This document shows positions 6,020 through 8,989 of a stretch of DNA of 8,989 bases, one piece after another. A model generated the notes under the pieces. That model was not told the origin of the DNA and made no database searches. It was given only the letters and a program-made list of their open reading frames with translations. The position numbers and the translations under genes were made by a program. The stretch is from contig SSTA01000310.1 of NCBI GenBank assembly GCA_009469685.1, forward strand, positions 1-8,989, in the 5' to 3' direction. Each line of letters begins with the position of its first letter. Position 1 is the stretch's first letter. This DNA comes from Azonexaceae bacterium. GTDB lineage: Bacteria; Pseudomonadota; Gammaproteobacteria; Burkholderiales; Rhodocyclaceae.

Positions 6020-6304
6020 GGGGAGAGGGGGCAGGCCGGTACGCAGTTGTGGCATTAGGAAAGAGACGCGTGAATCGCCCTTCGGTTCCCGGGTCCGCTG
6101 GCACGCTGGTCGCCGGAGGTCAGCGCGAGGGCGCCAGCCGATGGGGAACCCGGGGTGGCAGGCGGACCGACCGAATCGACCGACGAGTCTTGACCGGAGG
6201 GCAGACCATCGGGGTGTCCTGTCGGACAACTGACAAACGATATAGAGCCAGGTCAATGATTGGAAAGCACTTTTTCCTGGCGCCCCTCTTGCTTCGGCTA
6301 TGGA
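6020..6304. other. Divergent intergenic region between chaA-like and Fe-S protein genes
   Basis: 285 bp holding the control regions of two divergent genes. Frames on both strands are open here only because of high GC content. A short cluster of GACCGA-like units (about 6165-6185) and a dyad at 6215-6235 are the only structures noticed. TATAGA at 6241-6246 could be a -10 box for the rightward gene, but no good -35 box stands at the proper distance. Confidence 0.45.
6215..6235. promoter_or_regulatory. Candidate GntR/FadR-type operator upstream of the Fe-S gene
   Basis: Nested inverted repeats: TGTCC (6215-6219), 4 nt, GGACA (6224-6228) form a perfect dyad, and TGTC-G-GACA (6220-6228) a second one; another GACA follows at 6232-6235. 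FadR-subfamily GntR regulators (the LldR/GlcC group that controls lactate and glycolate oxidation genes) favour TNGTNNNACNA sites. The TTGTCCGACA read on the minus strand fits that pattern. It lies about 70 bp before the start codon. No regulator gene is in the window. Confidence 0.3.
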
Positions 6305-7654
6305 ATGAAAACCCATCTCGATTGGTCGGCCTACGACACCTATGGCGTCGGCGACGCCTATGCCGGCATACCCGCCACCGGGGGCAATTACGCCAAGGCG
6401 GTGGCGGTGTGCATGAACAACCACCAGTGCCAGCGCGAAGGCAAAGGGGTGATGTGCCCCAGCTATCGCATCACGCTGGACCCGGCCCATTCCACCGGCG
6501 CCCGGGTCAAGGCCTTCAAGGCGGCGCTCAACGGAGAGCTGGGGGAATATCCCTTCACCCATCCGGACCTGGCCGCCGCCATGGACCTCTGCGTCTCCTG
6601 CAAGGGCTGCAAGAAGGAATGCCCCAGCGCCGTGGACATGACCCTGATCAAGACCGAGTACCTGGCCCAGAAGAACGAGCGCGAGGGCATTTCCCTGCGT
6701 ACCCGGCTCTTCGCCGGCCTGCCCCGCTGGCTGCATCGCTGGCGACGCCCTCTGGCCGCCCTGGTGCGCTGGCGTAATGCTTCCCCGGCGGTGGCGCGGC
6801 TGGCGGAGTTTTGGCTGGGGCTGGCCGCTAGCCGGCCTATCCCGCCGCTGGCCGAACGATCCTTCGTCATGCCGCCGGCCGAGCCGGCCGAGGCAGCGGA
6901 GACGCGGGGCAAGGTGCTGCTCTTCGTCGATACCTTTTCCCACCACTACACGCCGGAGGTGGCGGAGGCGGCGGTCAAGGTGCTGCGGGCGGGCGGCTAT
7001 CGGGTGGACATCCTGCGTCCGGCGCCCGGTGACCGCGAACCGGAACGGCCCCTGTGCTGCGGCCGTACCTATCTCTCCCAGGGCCTCGTCGAGGCAGCCC
7101 GGATCGAGGCGCGGCGGGTCATGGCCGCCCTGGCACCGGCTCTCGCCGAAGGGACGCCCATCGTCGGCCTCGAACCCTCCTGCCTGCTGGCGCTGCGGGA
7201 CGAGTTCTACAGCCTCTCCCTGGGGCCGGAGGTCGGCCAGCTGGGTAAGCAGGCCTTCCTTTTCGAGGAATTCCTGATTCGCGAGGGCAACAAGGGGTTG
7301 AAGCTGCCGCTGACGCCGCTCCCCGGCGGGCGGGCGGTGATCCACGGCCACTGCCATCAGAAGGCCTTTGCCGCGATGAAGGCGGTGCGCAAGGTGCTGG
7401 GCTGGATTCCGGAATTCGAGTTCGACATCGTCGAGGCCAGCTGCTGCGGCATGTCCGGCAGCTTCGGCCTCGAGGCCGAGCACTACGGTGCCTCCCAGGC
7501 CATGGGCGAACTCGCTCTGCTGCCGGCAGTCCGCGCCGCCCCGGCGGACGCGCCCATCGTCGCCGACGGGTTCTCTTGTCGGCACCAGATCAAGGACGGT
7601 ACGGGCCGCGAGGCGGAGCACGTGGCGGTGTTGCTGGCACGGGCGCTGGGCTGA
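6305..7654 (+). CDS. Stand-alone Fe-S/CCG-domain oxidoreductase subunit (GlcF/LldE-like)
   Basis: A 449-residue soluble protein. Iron-sulfur cysteines near the N-terminus are C36, C42 and C51 (AVCMNNHQCQREGKGVMCPS) and the ferredoxin motif C96-x2-C99-x2-C102-x3-C106 (CVSCKGCKKECP). Two cysteine-rich CCG modules follow: CCGRTYLSQG (251-260) with EPSC (C293), and GHCHQ (C350) with SCCGMSGSFG (379-388), ending SCRHQI (C425). This order is that of the C-terminal half of FAD/Fe-S D-lactate or 2-hydroxyacid dehydrogenases and of GlcF/LldE-type subunits, which pass electrons from a flavin partner to the quinone pool. No flavin domain or partner gene is in the window, so the substrate is unknown. ATG 6305-6307 is preferred; the frame extends to TTG 6260, but those 15 residues look non-coding. 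The SD is weak (TATGGA). Confidence 0.88.
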   Translation: MKTHLDWSAYDTYGVGDAYAGIPATGGNYAKAVAVCMNNHQCQREGKGVMCPSYRITLDPAHSTGARVKAFKAALNGELGEYPFTHPDLAAAMDLCVSCKGCKKECPSAVDMTLIKTEYLAQKNEREGISLRTRLFAGLPRWLHRWRRPLAALVRWRNASPAVARLAEFWLGLAASRPIPPLAERSFVMPPAEPAEAAETRGKVLLFVDTFSHHYTPEVAEAAVKVLRAGGYRVDILRPAPGDREPERPLCCGRTYLSQGLVEAARIEARRVMAALAPALAEGTPIVGLEPSCLLALRDEFYSLSLGPEVGQLGKQAFLFEEFLIREGNKGLKLPLTPLPGGRAVIHGHCHQKAFAAMKAVRKVLGWIPEFEFDIVEASCCGMSGSFGLEAEHYGASQAMGELALLPAVRAAPADAPIVADGFSCRHQIKDGTGREAEHVAVLLARALG

Positions 7655-7758
7655 AGAGCGCCGATTCGGACGGTGGGGGAAGCCTGTAAGTTTCGCCCGG
7701 TCGCCGCGACAAAGACGGTAAGCCCGGCGCGCCCCCGGAAGGGGAGGAGTGGAGGAAA

Positions 7759-7842
7759 ATGGCGGCACTTCCTCCGCAGCGCCGGGCCGGATCGAATTCC
7801 CGCCGCCGCTGTCCCAGCCTGATACGGAAAGAACCGCCATGA
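7759..7842 (+). CDS. Possible 27-codon leader ORF coupled to msrB
   Basis: A small frame ATG(7759)...TGA(7842) encodes 27 residues, MAALPPQRR at the start and LIRKEPP at the end, Arg/Pro-rich with one cysteine (RRRCPS). It has by far the best ribosome-binding region in this spacer: GGGGAGGAG at 7741-7749 and GGAGG at 7751-7755, 3 nt before the ATG. Its stop overlaps the msrB start as ATGA (7839-7842), the usual sign of translational coupling, while msrB itself has only a weak GGAAAG. I recognise no family. It could instead be a chance frame, with the purine-rich stretch having another use; a GTG at 7749 in the msrB frame would also use part of it. Confidence 0.35.
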   Translation: MAALPPQRRAGSNSRRRCPSLIRKEPP

Positions 7843-8285
7843 AACGCTATACCCGAGACACCTCTGCCATCGCCGCCCTCAGCCCGGAGCAGTACCGGGT
7901 CACCCAGAAGAACGGCACCGAGTACCCCGGCACCGGCGAGTATCTCCACAACCACGCGCCAGGCCTCTACGTCGACGTCGTCTCCGGCGAGCCCTTGTTC
8001 GCCTCCAGCGACAAGTTCGAGTCGGGCTGCGGGTGGCCGAGCTTCACCAAGCCCGTCGTCCCAGCCTACGTCAGCGAGCGGCGGGACATCAGCCACGGCA
8101 TGATCCGCACCGAAGTCCGTTCCACCCACGGCGACAGCCACCTGGGTCATGTCTTCCCCGACGGCCCGCGGGATCGGGGCGGGTTGCGCTATTGCATCAA
8201 TTCGGCGTCCCTGCGCTTCATCCCCCTGGAGCGCATGGAAGCCGAGGGTTACGGCGACTATATCGACCAAGTGGAGGTGAAATGA
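7839..8285 (+). CDS. msrB: Peptide-methionine (R)-S-oxide reductase MsrB
   Basis: A 148-residue MsrB/SelR-domain enzyme that reduces methionine-R-sulfoxide in proteins with thioredoxin as electron donor. Family signatures are clear: [15 protein letters not shown] (14-28), SGCGWPSF (62-69), [14 protein letters not shown] (97-110) and the catalytic [11 protein letters not shown] (117-127, C119). C64 in GCGWPS sits where the resolving cysteine is found in thioredoxin-dependent members. The two CxxC pairs that bind structural zinc in E. coli MsrB are absent: the first position reads VDVVSGEP and the second RSTHGDS, so this is the zinc-free type. No signal peptide is seen, so it is cytoplasmic. 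The ATG at 7839 is chosen by family length; the frame reaches back to a GTG at 7749, but the added 30 residues have no family likeness. Its last codons overlap the msrA start. Confidence 0.95.
   Translation: MKRYTRDTSAIAALSPEQYRVTQKNGTEYPGTGEYLHNHAPGLYVDVVSGEPLFASSDKFESGCGWPSFTKPVVPAYVSERRDISHGMIRTEVRSTHGDSHLGHVFPDGPRDRGGLRYCINSASLRFIPLERMEAEGYGDYIDQVEVK
8273..8280 (+). promoter_or_regulatory. Near-perfect Shine-Dalgarno site for msrA inside the end of msrB
   Basis: GGAGGTGA at 8273-8280 is fully complementary to the 16S rRNA 3' end. It lies within the last codons of msrB, 1 nt before the first msrA ATG (8282-8284) and 4 nt before the second (8285-8287); counted from the GGAGG core the spacings are 4 and 7 nt. 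The second ATG therefore has the more usual spacing, a one-residue difference. Confidence 0.75.
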
Positions 8286-8791
8286 TGACCACCACCGAAC
8301 GCGCCGTCCTTGCCGGAGGCTGCTTCTGGGGCATGCAGGACCTCATCCGCCGCATCCCGGGCGTGGTCGCCACCCGCGTCGGCTACACCGGCGGCGAGGT
8401 GCCCCGAGCCACCTATCGCAACCATGGTTCCCACGCGGAGGGGATCGAAATCCACTTCGATCCGGAGAAGCTCAGCTACCGCCGGCTGCTGGAGTTCTTC
8501 TTCCAGATCCACGATCCCACCACCCGCAATCGCCAGGGCAACGACGTCGGCAGTTCCTACCGCTCGGCCATTTATTACGTGAACGAACGGCAACGGGAAA
8601 TTGCGGTGGACACCATCGCCGACGTCAATGCCTCTGGCCTGTGGCCGGGTAAGGTGGTCACCCAGGTCGAACCGGTGGGGGACTTCTGGGAGGCGGAGCC
8701 GGAGCACCAGGACTACCTGAAGCGCTATCCCGGCGGCTATACCTGCCACTTTCCGCGGCCGAACTGGGTATTGCCCAGGCGGGGCGGTTAA
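8282..8791 (+). CDS. msrA: Peptide-methionine (S)-S-oxide reductase MsrA
   Basis: A 169-residue MsrA enzyme reducing methionine-S-sulfoxide, complementary in stereospecificity to MsrB. The active-site motif AGGCFWGMQ places catalytic C14 near the N-terminus; the family motifs [12 protein letters not shown] (27-38), [17 protein letters not shown] (45-61), [20 protein letters not shown] (75-94) and EPEHQDYL (139-146) follow. C155 (YTCHF) is placed like the recycling cysteine. The start ATG (8282-8284) overlaps the msrB stop (ATGA), so the two are one operon with coupled translation; a second ATG follows directly. No signal peptide is seen. An upstream extension of the open frame to 8033 is a shadow of msrB in another frame. 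TrxC encoded in the same window is a plausible electron donor. No U-tract terminator follows; instead there is a structured GC-rich region. Confidence 0.96.
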   Translation: MMTTTERAVLAGGCFWGMQDLIRRIPGVVATRVGYTGGEVPRATYRNHGSHAEGIEIHFDPEKLSYRRLLEFFFQIHDPTTRNRQGNDVGSSYRSAIYYVNERQREIAVDTIADVNASGLWPGKVVTQVEPVGDFWEAEPEHQDYLKRYPGGYTCHFPRPNWVLPRRGG

Positions 8792-8796
8792 AGGAA

Positions 8797-8829
8797 GCCT
8801 GGGGGTCGAGCGCCCTGCCGCCCCCAGGC
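8797..8829. repeat. Perfect 9-bp inverted repeat (stem 1) after msrA
   Basis: GCCTGGGGG at 8797-8805 is the exact reverse complement of CCCCCAGGC at 8821-8829, with a 15-nt loop (8806-8820). It lies 5 bp after the msrA stop codon. It is followed by the 10-bp palindrome GACCGCGGTC (8830-8839), not by a T-run, so it is not a classical intrinsic terminator. Eleven of the 15 loop bases form one arm of a second perfect repeat. Confidence 0.75.
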
Positions 8830-8873
8830 GACCGCGGTCCGCGTGCGCGAAGACCCGTCGGAGGCAGGGCGCT
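8809..8873. repeat. Perfect 11-bp inverted repeat (stem 2) interleaved with stem 1
   Basis: AGCGCCCTGCC at 8809-8819 is the exact reverse complement of GGCAGGGCGCT at 8863-8873. The 5' arm lies inside the loop of stem 1 and the 3' arm lies downstream of it, which is the arrangement of an H-type pseudoknot or of two mutually competing hairpins. The CTGGGG at 8872-8877 could also pair with CCCCAG of stem 1, adding a further alternative. Confidence 0.7.
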
Positions 8874-8879
8874 GGGGAA

Positions 8880-8910
8880 TTGGCTCGCGGCGGGGTTTCC
8901 CGGCTAAACT
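8880..8910 (+). promoter_or_regulatory. Candidate promoter for the gene starting at 8977
   Basis: TTGGCT (8880-8885) and TAAACT (8905-8910) are separated by 19 bp; each box has four consensus bases. Spacing is a little long. The start would be near 8917, giving a leader of about 60 nt with a clear ribosome-binding site. It follows directly after the structured repeats. Confidence 0.35.
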
Positions 8911-8976
8911 CTCGCCCATGGACCTGGGAGCGACGCCTCCCTCGATAACGACAACATCAACCCCAAGGAGAACGCC

Positions 8977-8989
8977 ATGCCGCTCACCG
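8977..8989 (+). CDS. Start of an unidentified gene (runs off the window)
   Basis: An ATG at 8977-8979 is preceded by AAGGAG (8965-8970) with 6-nt spacing, a textbook ribosome-binding site. Only the codons for Met-Pro-Leu-Thr and one further base are in the window, so nothing can be said about the product. It lies about 185 bp after msrA, past a structured spacer and a candidate promoter of its own, so it is more likely a separate transcription unit than part of the msr operon. Confidence 0.55.

Noticed and set aside
6160..6190. Cluster of GACCGA-like units as a tandem repeat or iteron
   Set aside because: Units are few, irregular and imperfect, within a GC-rich spacer; it is not distinguishable from composition bias.
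7655..7758. Riboswitch-like segment (AAGCCTGTAAG, GGTAAGCCCGG) before msrB, considered as cobalamin or c-di-GMP riboswitch
   Set aside because: Only scattered short similarities are present; the conserved cores of those classes are not found in the right order.
7749..7838. 30-residue N-terminal extension of MsrB from a GTG codon
   Set aside because: MsrB proteins normally start near the ATG at 7839; the extension is low-complexity, and the purine-rich sequence is too close to the GTG to act as its ribosome-binding site.
6020..7840. A continuous minus-strand frame of about 600 codons antisense to the Fe-S gene, joined to the chaA-like gene (966 codons in all)
   Set aside because: It mirrors the codon structure of a well-supported gene on the other strand in GC-rich DNA, has low-complexity Arg/Gly/Ala-rich content and no recognisable domain. 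Only the ChaA-like part at 4940-6019 is supported.
8033..8281. Upstream extension of msrA by 83 residues
   Set aside because: This part is msrB read in another frame; MsrA homology starts at residue 1 of the 169-residue form, with a perfect SD before it.

Overview
The window looks like chromosomal DNA from a GC-rich proteobacterium, most likely a betaproteobacterium of the Rhodocyclales/Burkholderiales kind. The reasons are the protein families (ExaC/AcoD-type aldehyde dehydrogenase, NsrR, CcoG, TrxC with a zinc ribbon, a stand-alone CCG-domain Fe-S protein), Shine-Dalgarno use and tightly overlapping genes. This placement rests on recollection of protein families, not on a search. Base composition is uneven. 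One sampled 60-nt line inside ccoG and one inside nsrR are each about 53% GC, while a sampled line in the Fe-S gene on the right is 70% GC.

Layout, left to right. (1) 1-307: the C-terminal end of an aldehyde dehydrogenase, closed by a perfect rho-independent terminator. (2) 308-3429: an AT-richer block. It holds about 470 bp with no convincing gene, then a leftward pair (ccoG followed by a hemerythrin-like gene) and a divergent rightward nsrR-type regulator, ending in a second terminator. A candidate promoter and palindrome lie between ccoG and nsrR. (3) 3583-6019: three leftward genes, namely a ChaA-like cation/proton exchanger, an Hsp20 small heat-shock protein and thioredoxin 2 (TrxC). hsp20-trxC form a tight pair behind a good sigma-32-like promoter. 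(4) 6305-8791: rightward genes for a stand-alone Fe-S/CCG oxidoreductase subunit and for the methionine sulfoxide reductases MsrB and MsrA, which overlap by ATGA. (5) 8792-8989: an unusual GC-rich structured spacer, a candidate promoter and the first codons of another gene.

How the genes fit together: the window is dominated by stress physiology. NsrR is a nitric-oxide-sensing Fe-S repressor. A diiron hemerythrin that can bind O2/NO and a CcoG ferredoxin-like membrane protein (copper reduction/oxidase assembly) are plausible targets, making a compact candidate NO-response module. Hsp20, TrxC and the cation/proton antiporter recall the gene content of transmissible heat-resistance loci. TrxC can also supply electrons to MsrA/MsrB, which repair oxidised methionine. 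The most interesting items for follow-up are the nsrR/ccoG/hemerythrin module, the interleaved 9-bp and 11-bp inverted repeats (pseudoknot topology) downstream of msrA, a possible 27-codon coupled leader ORF before msrB, and the long hsp20 leader with a possible sequestered ribosome-binding site.
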